Source: Algoriphagus resistens (GTDB taxonomy: Bacteria; Bacteroidota; Bacteroidia; Cytophagales; Cyclobacteriaceae). Taken from it: a stretch of 64,000 nucleotides of DNA. The position numbers and the translations under genes were made by a program. Under the pieces are notes generated by a model. That model worked only from the letters and a program-made list of their open reading frames with translations, had not been told where the DNA came from and made no database searches. The stretch covers positions 24,301-88,300 of the forward strand of contig NZ_LMXN01000018.1 in the NCBI RefSeq assembly GCF_001442615.1. Reading direction: 5' to 3'. Positions 44,477-53,744 of the stretch are shown one piece after another (position 1 is the stretch's first letter; the number at the start of each line of letters is the position of its first letter).

Positions 44477-46063
44477 TTATTTTTTCAAGCTAGGACTCTC
44501 AAAACCCAATTTCTTCAAACCTTCTTGCACTTCAGGAGCTCCCATAAATAATTTCCAGCCCAATCCTGTTCTGTAGTTTTCTATCATGGCCACCATAGGC
44601 CCTTGGTCAATGGCCAGGTATCGGGTAGGGTAGAAGTCATGCTCGGGGCTCATCGCATCGTAGAATCCATATCTGCCAAGTACTTTTTTACCATAATTAT
44701 AATAGAGGTTTTTAATGACTTTCATAGACTCTTCAGGAGTATATGGAATAGAGGAAATTGCAGCAGTAGGAGAGATTACCCCTGTATCATTTCCGGGAAA
44801 GTGCGCATTGTAGCCATTGATAGAGTAGGAGGCAGTCAGCCCCCACAAATCTTCTCCATAACCTGCAAAGTTGCCTGGATTCCCAACACAATATGCTCTG
44901 TTGATCAGTGTCTGATTGGTGTTTTCCTTTTGATAGTCAGCATACTGATCTTTAAGTCCCATGGGATTCAATCCCAGATAGGAATAATGCGCCCAAAAAA
45001 GCGGCCCGCCCATCTTTTCTGCTCCGTTATGCTTAAGTTGAAGTTCGTATCCAAAGGCTTCATTCTTAGCTTTTATAGCTCCACTTCTTGCCCAGCCCTT
45101 GTGATATGCAGCTGGATCAATGGTATGAGTAGGAGAGGATGCTGCCAGTACATAGGTGATCAGACATTCGTTGTATCCTTCTAATGGGAAATTCATATCC
45201 CATGCATATTCCGGAGACCAGTGCCAATAAAGTACATCCTGGCCGTCTCTGGTGTACCAGCTCCAATCCATTTCTTTCCACAATTGATCAATGCGGGACG
45301 CTACAGCTTTTTGGCGGTCATCTCCACCTTTGAAGTATTCCCGCACGGCGATCAGGCTCTGCATCAAAAATGCAGATTCCACCAGATCACCTCCATTATC
45401 TTTCTGACCAAAAGGCTGGACTTTTCCGGTTTGACCATTCAGCCAATGAGGCCAAACCCCCTTGAATCGGTCTGCTTTTTCCAGAAATCCCACAATCTTT
45501 TCAAATCGCGCTACACCCTGTTCTTTGGTAATCCAACCTCTTTCCATTCCTGCTATCAGTCCGAAAATTCCCATTCCGGATCCACCGGTGGTTACCACAT
45601 GTGCATCATTTTGAGGATATTCCCCATCCATATGAATTCGCTCTGGCCCCATTCCTGAATTGGGCTCAGCTCCATCCCAGAAATATCGGAAAGTGTAGAA
45701 CTCCACCATATTCAAAAGCTCTTCATCTGTCATTTTACGAGTTTTGGCGGATGCACTTCCTACAATGGAGGAATCCGCACCAGTGTAGGCTCTGACCTCA
45801 TAGTTCAGGTCAAGTTCCATTCCCAGATCATTTACAAAATCCAGATAAATAGTGTCTTGTACCAAGGCCCGTTGGGTATAGGTCTTGTCATCCATACTTA
45901 CCCATATTCCGTATGAATCTGCTTCCGGTGTTTTGTCCCATGCCAGCTCCACGTGTATATCGTAAGGAGTAGCTCTAATTGTGCTGGCTTTTTCTTCTGC
46001 TTTTTGACAGCCAAAAGAAAGGAGGACAAGAGCAGCCAAGGAGAGTGTGGATTGGGCTTTCAT
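44477..46063 (-). CDS. GH144-like glycosidase lipoprotein (probable beta-1,2-glucan active)
   Basis: A 528-residue lipoprotein: signal with a lipobox ending at C19 (SFGC), then a fibronectin-like strand region (about residues 30-105), then the glycoamylase-like domain (PF10091-type). Matches to characterised GH144 beta-1,2-glucanases are the segment YTFRYFWDGAEPNSGMGPER and the C-terminal FYDAMSPEHDFYPTRYLAIDQ. Family members cut beta-1,2-glucans (sophoran) either internally or by releasing sophorose. It ends the susC-susD unit with a gap of about 160 bp. The specificity is inferred from family and context, not shown. Confidence 0.85.
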   Translation of the reverse strand: MKAQSTLSLAALVLLSFGCQKAEEKASTIRATPYDIHVELAWDKTPEADSYGIWVSMDDKTYTQRALVQDTIYLDFVNDLGMELDLNYEVRAYTGADSSIVGSASAKTRKMTDEELLNMVEFYTFRYFWDGAEPNSGMGPERIHMDGEYPQNDAHVVTTGGSGMGIFGLIAGMERGWITKEQGVARFEKIVGFLEKADRFKGVWPHWLNGQTGKVQPFGQKDNGGDLVESAFLMQSLIAVREYFKGGDDRQKAVASRIDQLWKEMDWSWYTRDGQDVLYWHWSPEYAWDMNFPLEGYNECLITYVLAASSPTHTIDPAAYHKGWARSGAIKAKNEAFGYELQLKHNGAEKMGGPLFWAHYSYLGLNPMGLKDQYADYQKENTNQTLINRAYCVGNPGNFAGYGEDLWGLTASYSINGYNAHFPGNDTGVISPTAAISSIPYTPEESMKVIKNLYYNYGKKVLGRYGFYDAMSPEHDFYPTRYLAIDQGPMVAMIENYRTGLGWKLFMGAPEVQEGLKKLGFESPSLKK

Positions 46064-46225
46064 AAGTTTATGTTTATTTTTTCAGCTGACACATGGAATC
46101 TTGCCTGATGGGTAATCATCTCTTTATGTGACGCTTGGGTGATGCTCGATTTCATGGCTTGGAAATATGGAAAGGAAAGAATAAAGGAGACTCCCGCCCC
46201 AGCAAGTAGGCAGGAGTCAAGGGGT

Positions 46226-47707
46226 TTAGTAACCCGGGTTTTGGGTGATTGAACCTCCGCTGATATCTATTTCGGATTGTGGAACTGGATATACCTCATG
46301 TTTACCTGGTGTCCAGGTGATTCCCAATTCGGCAAATACCTCCTGTGCACGTCCTTGTCTTACCAGATCAAAGTAGCGGTGCTGCTCCATGGCCAGCTCT
46401 ATTCTTCGCTCATGATAGATTGCCTCTCTGAGTCCTGATTGATCAGTCATGGTTAAATCTTGTAAAATGCTGTTATCACCCTGACGGGCCCTTTCGCGGA
46501 CCATATTCACATACTCCAAAGCCTGAGCTGGATTTCCAATCTCATTCGCAGCCTCGGCAGCAATCAAAAGCAAATCAGCATATCGGAACAAACGTATATT
46601 AGCACCGCTGTTCCCGAAGCCGGATGGTGGTCTTTCAGGAAGCCAGGCTTTCCGGCTGAATCGTGCATTTTCACCCATATTCGGGTCAGCCACCACTACT
46701 TCTCCGGAAGGCAACGTATCCCCATTAGTGATAATGGTTGCTACCAGCCTGGGATCATTTTCCTCGTAGGCAGCCATCAGATCATCTGAAGGACCATTAA
46801 ACCCCCAGCCGTTATTCGGATTGCCGCGGATCCCCTGGACTTCATTGAACTGAGATCCTCCGCCTCCCGCTTCAAGAGCTACTGTCGATACTTCGAAAAT
46901 GCTCTCTGAAGAATGCTCCCCTTCTCTTCGGAAAATACCTTCATAATCGGGATAAAGCTCATATTCACCACTGGAAATAACCTCCTGAGCCAGATCAAAT
47001 GCTTCCTGAAAGTCATTTTGAAAAAGATGCACTTTTGCCAAAAATGACTTTGCAGCACCTGCCGTGGCCCTGCCAAGCTCGGAAGCTTCATATTCAGATT
47101 TCTCTGGAAGATTTTCTGCCGCAAAATTCAGATCCTCTTCAATGAATGCATAAATCTGATCGGTTGAAACTCTCGTCTGAACATACTCATCCGGATTCAA
47201 CGGACGGTCTATCAGCGGTAAGTCTCCGTATGTCCTTACAAGGAAAAAGTAGAAGTACGCCCGCAGAAATCTTGCCTCTCCGATGAGTCTGGTTTTCAAC
47301 TCCTCATCCATATCGATTTCGGGTACATTTGCGATCACCTGATTGGCACGAAACACCCCCTGGAAATATCCTGACCATATCCCATTGACCGCAGTATTAT
47401 TTGCATCAAAAGTAAAATCATTGATATCCTGAAGGAAGCCTGCATCACCTGGGACAGATCCCTTGTCAGCGTCATCAGAGGCGATATCTGTAACTCCTAT
47501 GTAGGAAAATACATGTACGTTAAAACTTCTCAGGTGCGCGTATATGGCATTCACAGCCTGCGTGGCCTGCAGTTCATCTTGAAAGAAGTTTTCAGAAGTT
47601 AGCTCTCCAAGAGGAGCCTTATCCAAATAATCCTCGCAGGAAACCAGACCTACGCTCACCAGAATGCTTAATCCAATAGCTGCTATTTTATAGTTTATCT
47701 TATTCAT
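46226..47707 (-). CDS. RagB/SusD family glycan-binding lipoprotein
   Basis: A 493-residue surface lipoprotein with lipobox VSC at C24. It has SusD features: DYLDKAPLGELTSENFF, EARFLRAYFYFFLVRTYGDLPL and a C-terminal YHERRIELAMEQHRYFDLVR. It would bind glycan at the outer surface and seat on the SusC channel. Begins 12 bp after the SusC stop, in the usual order susC-susD-glycosidase, so the three are probably one operon. Confidence 0.97.
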   Translation of the reverse strand: MNKINYKIAAIGLSILVSVGLVSCEDYLDKAPLGELTSENFFQDELQATQAVNAIYAHLRSFNVHVFSYIGVTDIASDDADKGSVPGDAGFLQDINDFTFDANNTAVNGIWSGYFQGVFRANQVIANVPEIDMDEELKTRLIGEARFLRAYFYFFLVRTYGDLPLIDRPLNPDEYVQTRVSTDQIYAFIEEDLNFAAENLPEKSEYEASELGRATAGAAKSFLAKVHLFQNDFQEAFDLAQEVISSGEYELYPDYEGIFRREGEHSSESIFEVSTVALEAGGGGSQFNEVQGIRGNPNNGWGFNGPSDDLMAAYEENDPRLVATIITNGDTLPSGEVVVADPNMGENARFSRKAWLPERPPSGFGNSGANIRLFRYADLLLIAAEAANEIGNPAQALEYVNMVRERARQGDNSILQDLTMTDQSGLREAIYHERRIELAMEQHRYFDLVRQGRAQEVFAELGITWTPGKHEVYPVPQSEIDISGGSITQNPGY

Positions 47708-47719
47708 AGTTAAATGGGT

Positions 47720-50700
47720 TTAGAAGCTGGCAGAAATTCCTAGGTTAAAAGTTCTTGCGACGGGGTAAAGACCACTGTCATATCCTGTACCGATCACAGA
47801 TCCACCGCCGATCTCAGGGGTGTATCCAGAATATTTCGTCCAGGTGAATACGTTTGTTCCTGAGAGATAAACCCTGAAGTTTTGGACCTTGAATTTATTC
47901 AAAGCCACCTCAGGAAAGCTGTAGCCTATCTGCACATTCCTCAACCGAAGGAAAGAGCCATCTTCCACAAATCTGTCTGAGACTTCATAGTTGTGGCCCC
48001 CGTTAGTAACTCTGGGTTCTGTATTGCTGGTGCCTTCCCCTGTCCATCTGTCCAGATAGCTGGTTTCGAAGTTGTAAGTGTTGAAGCGGGTCTGTTTTTT
48101 GGCATTGTAGATTTCATTGCCATAGGTCCCGTTAAAATCCGCACTGAAGTCAAAACCTTTGTAGTCGAATCCCAGATTAAAGCCAAAAATCAAATCAGGA
48201 ATAGGGCTGCCCAAAATCACACGGTCATTGTTATCTACGGCTCCGTCATTATTTGTGTCTTCATAAATCAAATCTCCCTCGACCTCAGAGCCTCTTTTGG
48301 GAATAGATGACAGATCAGATTCATTTTGGAAAACCCCTGCGGTCCTGTATCCATAATAGTGACCTATAGATTCACCAACTATCGTTCTAGAACCTAAGTA
48401 GCCGCTGATCCCTACCGCCCCGCCGAAGATAGCTTCATTGCCATCTCCTAAGTTTAACACCTCATTGTTTACTGTAGAAGCAACTATTCCGAAGTTATAG
48501 GCAAAGTCGCCTTTTTGATCTCTCCAATTCAAAGTCAGATCAATGCCGGAGTTTTTGACACTTGCAGCATTAATAACAGGGTTATTTGCAGAGCCCACAT
48601 AGGCAGGAATTGGAACTGAAACTAAGATATCATTGGTTTTGCGAGTATAATAATCCAATTCACCAGTCAGTTTCTCGTCAAAGAACCCGAACTCAAGTCC
48701 TATATTGGAAGTAACTGTCTCTTCCCATTTAATAAATGGATTGGCCAACCGGGTCAACGTTGCGCCATAAATCAGTTCTTCATTTTCACCAAAAACTGCA
48801 TTCTCATTCCCTGTTACCACGGGCCTGCCTTCGTAAAAGGCGATTTTGTCATTTCCGATTTTCCCCCAGCTACCCCTGATTTTCAGGTTGGATAGGAAGG
48901 ATTGGCTTTGCAGAAATGCTTCCTCGATGATATTATATCCTAGCGCTACTGATGGGAAATTACCATATCGGTTTTCCTTACCAAATCGACTTGAGCCATC
49001 TCTTCTGAACGTACCGGTAAAGAGGAATTTGTTTTTGTAGGTATAATTAGCCCGGAAAAGGTAAGAAAGCATTGCCCAGTCCCCTGCGGTATTGTTATTT
49101 GTCTGAGTGGTCAGCTCACCTGCATTGAGGTACCAAAGTGAGGGGTCTTCGCCAGGCAGATTTCTTCTTCCGCCTCCAAGAGTCTCAGTATAGAAATCCT
49201 GAGTAGTGATACCTCCTAAAAGATTCAACCGATGGTCTTCCCATTCTTTACTGTAGTTTATGGTATTTTCCCAAAGGATATTTCTGTTTCTCAGATTTTC
49301 CGCATTGACTGAATTCTCCGGATTCTGCTGCGTTGGGGATACAAAGAAAACAGGGGTAAAAGTCTTTGTATCCTGAAAAGCCAGATCCAGACCTACATTA
49401 CTTCGGAAGGTGAAATTTTTCAGGAATTTGACATCCATAAAAAAGTTGCCCACACCACGGTAATTATTTGTCCGGTTGTTTGAGTTGTAGTCAAATTGAG
49501 CCGCCGGATTTCCAACTGGGCTGGTATTCGTGTAGCTGCCGTCTGGCTGGGTCGGGTCAAAAATCGGATAAGCACGGTAGGCATTGCCGATGACTCCAGG
49601 CTCATTTTGCTGATTGTAGTAGATGAATGAAAGGTTGTGACCGAAAGTAACCGCATCGCTGAACTTATATTGGTTATTCAGCCGGAAGGTCAACCGCTCG
49701 AATTCAGATTCTTTCACTACTCCTTGTTGGTTAAAGTAATTGACGCTCAGGTTGAAGTTGGTTTTTGCTGATCCTCCGTTAGCACCCAGGCTTACATTAT
49801 TGATTGGTGCATTTCTGAAAATGTAATCCTGCCAATCAGTGCCTTCAGCATACTCATCCACATTGTAAATAGGTTCATTTCCTACGTTTTGCTCCAGTTC
49901 ATTGGCCAGCTGGGCGAATTGCCTGGCATTCACCAAATCGATTTTACTGGCTACTTGCTGCACTCCTGTATATGCATCTACACTGATTCTGGTGTCTGTA
50001 TCAAATGATCCTTGCTTTGTACTGACTATGATTACACCGTTAGCCCCCCGGGAACCGTAAATAGCTGTTGCAGAAGCATCTTTCAGCACCTCCATAGACT
50101 CCACATCGTTTGGGTTCAGGAAATCAATATCATCTAAGAGCATCCCATCTACCACATAGAGAGGAGAGGAATTGTTCAATGTGCCCACACCTCTGATCCG
50201 GACAGTGGAACCTGCTCCCGGAGCACCGGAGTTTTGGGTGATTTGAACACCACTTACACGGCCTTGCAGTGATTGTGTGACATCTGAAACAGGAAGTCGG
50301 TTAATGTCCCTGGAATCCACACTGGATATTGCTCCGGTGAGATCGCTTTTGCGCTGAATACCATATCCGACAACTACAAACTCGTCCAAATCCCCAAGAT
50401 CTTCTTCAAGGGAAATATCTATGGTTGACCTACCGTTGATCGGAATTTCTTGTGTTGTAAACCCTACAAAAGTAAAGACAAGCACTGCATCTTCCGTAAC
50501 TTGTAAAGAGTACTTGCCGTCCAGGTCTGTAACTGTCCCGTTGGTGGTTCCCTTGATGACCACGTTCACACCGGGCAGCGGTTGGCCGGCAGCATCAAGC
50601 ACTGTTCCCTGAACTGAAACATTGTTCTGTCCGACCGAATGGTGGACGATAAATAAGGAGAATAGGAGAAAGGATAAAATAAAACGCTTGCTGTGATGCC

Positions 50701-50734
50701 AGACATTTTTCCTCTCTGGTAGTAATTTTTCCAT
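47720..50734 (-). CDS. SusC/RagA family TonB-dependent outer-membrane transporter
   Basis: A 1004-residue outer-membrane protein: signal sequence (ILSFLLFSLFIVHHSVGQ), a carboxypeptidase-regulatory-like domain (about 37-125), then a TonB-dependent plug with GYGIQRKSDLTGAISSVDS, LQGRVSGVQITQNSGAPG and RIRGVGTLNNSSPLYVVDG, and a long beta-barrel ending in ARTFNLGISASF. It imports oligosaccharides bound by the adjacent SusD. First gene of a susC-susD-GH144 unit. Upstream lie two palindromes and a 7TM-DISM gene in the same orientation that may regulate it. Confidence 0.97.
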   Translation of the reverse strand: MEKLLPERKNVWHHSKRFILSFLLFSLFIVHHSVGQNNVSVQGTVLDAAGQPLPGVNVVIKGTTNGTVTDLDGKYSLQVTEDAVLVFTFVGFTTQEIPINGRSTIDISLEEDLGDLDEFVVVGYGIQRKSDLTGAISSVDSRDINRLPVSDVTQSLQGRVSGVQITQNSGAPGAGSTVRIRGVGTLNNSSPLYVVDGMLLDDIDFLNPNDVESMEVLKDASATAIYGSRGANGVIIVSTKQGSFDTDTRISVDAYTGVQQVASKIDLVNARQFAQLANELEQNVGNEPIYNVDEYAEGTDWQDYIFRNAPINNVSLGANGGSAKTNFNLSVNYFNQQGVVKESEFERLTFRLNNQYKFSDAVTFGHNLSFIYYNQQNEPGVIGNAYRAYPIFDPTQPDGSYTNTSPVGNPAAQFDYNSNNRTNNYRGVGNFFMDVKFLKNFTFRSNVGLDLAFQDTKTFTPVFFVSPTQQNPENSVNAENLRNRNILWENTINYSKEWEDHRLNLLGGITTQDFYTETLGGGRRNLPGEDPSLWYLNAGELTTQTNNNTAGDWAMLSYLFRANYTYKNKFLFTGTFRRDGSSRFGKENRYGNFPSVALGYNIIEEAFLQSQSFLSNLKIRGSWGKIGNDKIAFYEGRPVVTGNENAVFGENEELIYGATLTRLANPFIKWEETVTSNIGLEFGFFDEKLTGELDYYTRKTNDILVSVPIPAYVGSANNPVINAASVKNSGIDLTLNWRDQKGDFAYNFGIVASTVNNEVLNLGDGNEAIFGGAVGISGYLGSRTIVGESIGHYYGYRTAGVFQNESDLSSIPKRGSEVEGDLIYEDTNNDGAVDNNDRVILGSPIPDLIFGFNLGFDYKGFDFSADFNGTYGNEIYNAKKQTRFNTYNFETSYLDRWTGEGTSNTEPRVTNGGHNYEVSDRFVEDGSFLRLRNVQIGYSFPEVALNKFKVQNFRVYLSGTNVFTWTKYSGYTPEIGGGSVIGTGYDSGLYPVARTFNLGISASF

Positions 50735-50854
50735 CGGGCTAATTGGGTTTAGTTTTAGTTAATTGCATGCGGTATCCCGCAAAGCAGCAACTGAAACTAA
50801 CTAGCCTTATACCAAGCAGTACAAAAAAATCTTTGAAATTGATTGAAAAAGGAT

Positions 50855-50877
50855 GTTTAAATAAGCCCTATTTAAAC
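50855..50877. promoter_or_regulatory. Palindrome between susC-like gene and 7TM-DISM gene
   Basis: GTTTAAATA-AGCCC-TATTTAAAC: perfect 9-bp arms, 5-bp centre, starting 121 bp upstream of the susC-like ATG. A likely regulator site for the susC operon, possibly bound by the C-terminal domain of the 7TM-DISM protein. It is not followed by a T-run, so a terminator is unlikely. Confidence 0.55.
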
Positions 50878-50934
50878 TTCTATTCCTTTTTTAATTTCAC
50901 TAAAAAATAGGCTATTTCGATAATTTAAAAGATT

Positions 50935-50947
50935 ATTGATAATCAAT
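50935..50947. promoter_or_regulatory. Short palindrome in the same gap
   Basis: ATTGAT-A-ATCAAT, 6-bp arms, about 58 bp upstream of the first palindrome in the susC direction. Weak on its own; could be a half-site or part of a promoter. Confidence 0.3.
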
Positions 50948-50994
50948 TCACGCTTTATTATCAGGATGCCAGTTAACCGGAAATCCTGTAGAAA

Positions 50995-52872
50995 TCAATT
51001 CAATTCATGGGATTTTTCCAAAACAATGTCTTCCCATTCCGGATGGTGAATTCCTTTCAGTTCCAGCTGCAATTTCACTTTTACCCGGAAGCTGCTGATG
51101 GCGTTTATCCGCAAATCAAGCAACTTGGAAAGCTCATCAAGTGTGAGTTTATCATGCTCTGCAATGACGGTGTAGGAAAGATAAAATGCCTTTTCTATTG
51201 GTAGGCGGATGCCATGGAATATTGTCCCGGCCGTCGCGGATTCTATATGTCCGCAGCGAGAGCATCGGCGGTGAAAAATCTTAGAGCTTTTCGAGAATTT
51301 GCCATGGTTGCAGGCTTTGCAGGTGAAGCCGTTTTCCCATTTTACCTGCTCCAGGTAGCGAAGGCAAGAGCTAGAATCCGGGAAAATATTTTTGAAATCA
51401 GCATAACTCATTCGTTTATTGGTGATTCTTGCCTGGAGATTTTCTTTAATCTGTGATTTTAGTTTCCATATATCCTTGTCCAGGATCGAATTAATCCGTT
51501 TGATTTCTTCGTCTTTTTCCAGGATTTGCTGATTATACTCCAGTAGCAACTGGTTCTTTTTTGCCAATTCTTGGGTTCTTTCACTTACCCTTTGTTCCAA
51601 TTCCCGATTGACTTTATCCTTTAGCTGTGCATTTGCTTCGGCTTGCCTTAAGGAGCGAAGCATTGCCCGGTCCCGGTTTTCTTTGAGGATTTTCACACGG
51701 TCTCCCAACGCTAATGTGAGTAACAGCATTTCCATCAAAAAAGCGATGTGTAAGCTGTAGTACAACACAGTACTATGGGGGATAATGGCGGTGTGTACCA
51801 TAGCTTTCAGAGCCACTCCCAGAAATAAAATCCCGTAAGCAACTACAAACAAACGTGCCACACTGTAGCCTTTGACCAAGACATATATACTGGAAAACAG
51901 GATCAGGAAAAAGGGAATGATGTCGTAAACCTGGATTTCCAAAAGGTGGGGATAATAAATTAACCCCAAGAAAAAAAGAAATGTTTTTGCTCCTAAAATG
52001 AGCTGAAAACAGCGATGCATGCTGGGGAATCTTCTCTTCAGATTGAGGAAGTGAGTGGAGAAAAGCAACGCAAAAATTACGATCAGATAGCTTGAAAGCC
52101 CCAATGCGGGCTGATTCCATCCAGGTTTGTTAGGCCATAGATACTGGAAAGCAATGCCATCCACACAGGCTGCGAATATCCCTACACAGATTAGGTAAAA
52201 GACGTAATACAGGTATTTGACCTCCTTGATTGCCAAGTAAATCAGCCCGTTGTAAAGGGAGATAATCAAGATCATCCCATAGAAAATCCCGTACAGAAAG
52301 TACTCATTCAAAGCATAATAGATGAAGCGGTTGTATGATCTGAAAGCAATCCTAATATCCGCCTTTTGGGATGATCTGATCTTGAAATAGTAGATAGCTA
52401 TTCCTGAAGTTTCGTTTGAGACTGGGATTTGGAAGTTTTTATGAGAAAAAATCCTGTCACCAAACGGTGCTTGATCTCCTAGTTTTAATTCACGAAATCC
52501 TTCTTCTGAAGGGATATAGGCCGTAATTTGGTCTATTGTCTGATCATAAAATTCCAGTAGCCATTGCTTCTGGCTAGTAGGTGTTTTCTGGATAGCTACC
52601 TTCACCCAATACGTATTCTCGGTAGAGAATTTATTCTTGTTAAAATCAGGATTGATCTTGAGTCTGTCTGCTAACTGCGGAGATAGAATGTCCTCCAGTT
52701 CAATTTCATTGGTTTCATCTTCGTAAAATGTTAGCCTGTCTATGGCGTAGATTCGCTCGTCCAATTGATCATTGATCTGAAAAGTATAATTGGAAGATTG
52801 GGCATAGCAGGATAAAGTAAATAAAAAAAGCAATACGCTTAGGGTAACTACATTTCTAAAAATCCTATTCAT
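50995..52872 (-). CDS. 7TM-DISM sensor with C-terminal transposase-like zinc-ribbon/HTH domain
   Basis: A 625-residue membrane protein. A signal peptide (LLFLFTLSCYAQ) is followed by a 7TMR-DISMED2-like extracytoplasmic domain (about 27-170), a seven-helix 7TMR-DISM region (about 185-390) and a coiled coil with many E/K/Q (about 395-470). The C-terminus (about 485-612) resembles the front end of IS1595-type transposases: FKNIFPDSSSCLRYLEQVKW, GFTCKAC, RRCSRCGH, then TAGTIFHGIRLPIEKAF and a helix-turn-helix-like LTLDELSKLLDL. The zinc ligands would be C518, C521, C537 and C540. No DDE catalytic domain and no kinase domain, so it looks like a membrane-anchored DNA-binding regulator. It lies just upstream of the susC-susD-GH144 unit in the same orientation. 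Confidence 0.85.
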   Translation of the reverse strand: MNRIFRNVVTLSVLLFLFTLSCYAQSSNYTFQINDQLDERIYAIDRLTFYEDETNEIELEDILSPQLADRLKINPDFNKNKFSTENTYWVKVAIQKTPTSQKQWLLEFYDQTIDQITAYIPSEEGFRELKLGDQAPFGDRIFSHKNFQIPVSNETSGIAIYYFKIRSSQKADIRIAFRSYNRFIYYALNEYFLYGIFYGMILIISLYNGLIYLAIKEVKYLYYVFYLICVGIFAACVDGIAFQYLWPNKPGWNQPALGLSSYLIVIFALLFSTHFLNLKRRFPSMHRCFQLILGAKTFLFFLGLIYYPHLLEIQVYDIIPFFLILFSSIYVLVKGYSVARLFVVAYGILFLGVALKAMVHTAIIPHSTVLYYSLHIAFLMEMLLLTLALGDRVKILKENRDRAMLRSLRQAEANAQLKDKVNRELEQRVSERTQELAKKNQLLLEYNQQILEKDEEIKRINSILDKDIWKLKSQIKENLQARITNKRMSYADFKNIFPDSSSCLRYLEQVKWENGFTCKACNHGKFSKSSKIFHRRCSRCGHIESATAGTIFHGIRLPIEKAFYLSYTVIAEHDKLTLDELSKLLDLRINAISSFRVKVKLQLELKGIHHPEWEDIVLEKSHELN

Positions 52873-53187
52873 AAAACTCGGGGTTCATTTCTGAAAAGAA
52901 AGTCAAAAACAAAGCCTGAGTTATTCATGGTTAGCTATGATTGCCAAGATTTCCGGGTAGAGTAATGAGTATCGAAATGGATTTCCGAGTTAAAAGCGTG
53001 ATACAAATCCGGAGAACTCAATGAATTAGTTTGGATGGACTTTTTTATAAATACCTCTTTGCCCCCATAGATTGCCGCTGTAAAAGGGCGCAAACCTTAC
53101 CATCATTCAGGTAAGATTCATAATATAAGTTCAGCTTCCATCTCCGCTTGTGGAGTCCTGATTCCTGAAGGTCTATAGATTAGACTT
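52873..53187. other. Intergenic stretch upstream of 7TM-DISM gene
   Basis: About 315 bp between the DUF1801 gene and the 7TM-DISM start, which must hold the latter's promoter. I find no strong palindrome or family motif and no coding sequence. Confidence 0.5.
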
Positions 53188-53577
53188 TCACTTCAAACGC
53201 TCGAGTTGGCCTTTTCGCTTGACTATGTTTTTATAGTCCCATTGGATGTTTTTTGATTTCTCCAGCCATCGTTCCAATTTGATTTTGTCGATTTCATGGA
53301 TTGATTTATAAAAAATTGATGCGTCTTTAAATTTTTCACCTTTCTTATCCAGGTCTTCTTCTTCAAAATCAGCCCCACTCCAAAACATGAGCCGTATTCC
53401 AGGTTTTTGCTTACTATAGCCCACTATAGGATTTCCTTCCAAAAACCATACGGGATGACCATGCCAGATCTTGCTTTCTGCTTCAGTCAGGAATTTAGCT
53501 ATTGTCATTGCAAGCAGGTCGCAGACCTCTTCCAGTTCGGTTTGACTTTGGTTATAAAGCTTGATTTCCTCTTTCAT
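53188..53577 (-). CDS. DUF1801 domain protein
   Basis: A 129-residue cytoplasmic protein of the DUF1801 (YdhG-like) fold: KIWHGHPVWFLEGNPIVGY and a following strand region KPGIRLMFWSGADF, then helical C-terminal half. DUF1801 proteins are small alpha/beta proteins of unknown function. No catalytic residues can be pointed out. Stands alone between intergenic gaps. Confidence 0.85.
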   Translation of the reverse strand: MKEEIKLYNQSQTELEEVCDLLAMTIAKFLTEAESKIWHGHPVWFLEGNPIVGYSKQKPGIRLMFWSGADFEEEDLDKKGEKFKDASIFYKSIHEIDKIKLERWLEKSKNIQWDYKNIVKRKGQLERLK

Positions 53578-53744
53578 TTTACCGAAAATTGCTGGTGCAA
53601 AGTAATGGGCCTATTTTACGAGGTAAAATATAATTAAAAAATGAATTCTCTTCACTTCAATTGCCTTTTGAAGTCAGGGAGCAAGGTTAAATGATAAGAA
53701 GGCAATTTTCTGTATAGTTGTTTATTTTGAGTTACTAGGGTTCC

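Noticed and set aside
50855..50877. Reading the palindrome as a terminator of the 7TM-DISM gene
   Set aside because: There is no T-run on either strand and the stem is very AT-rich, so an operator is the better reading.
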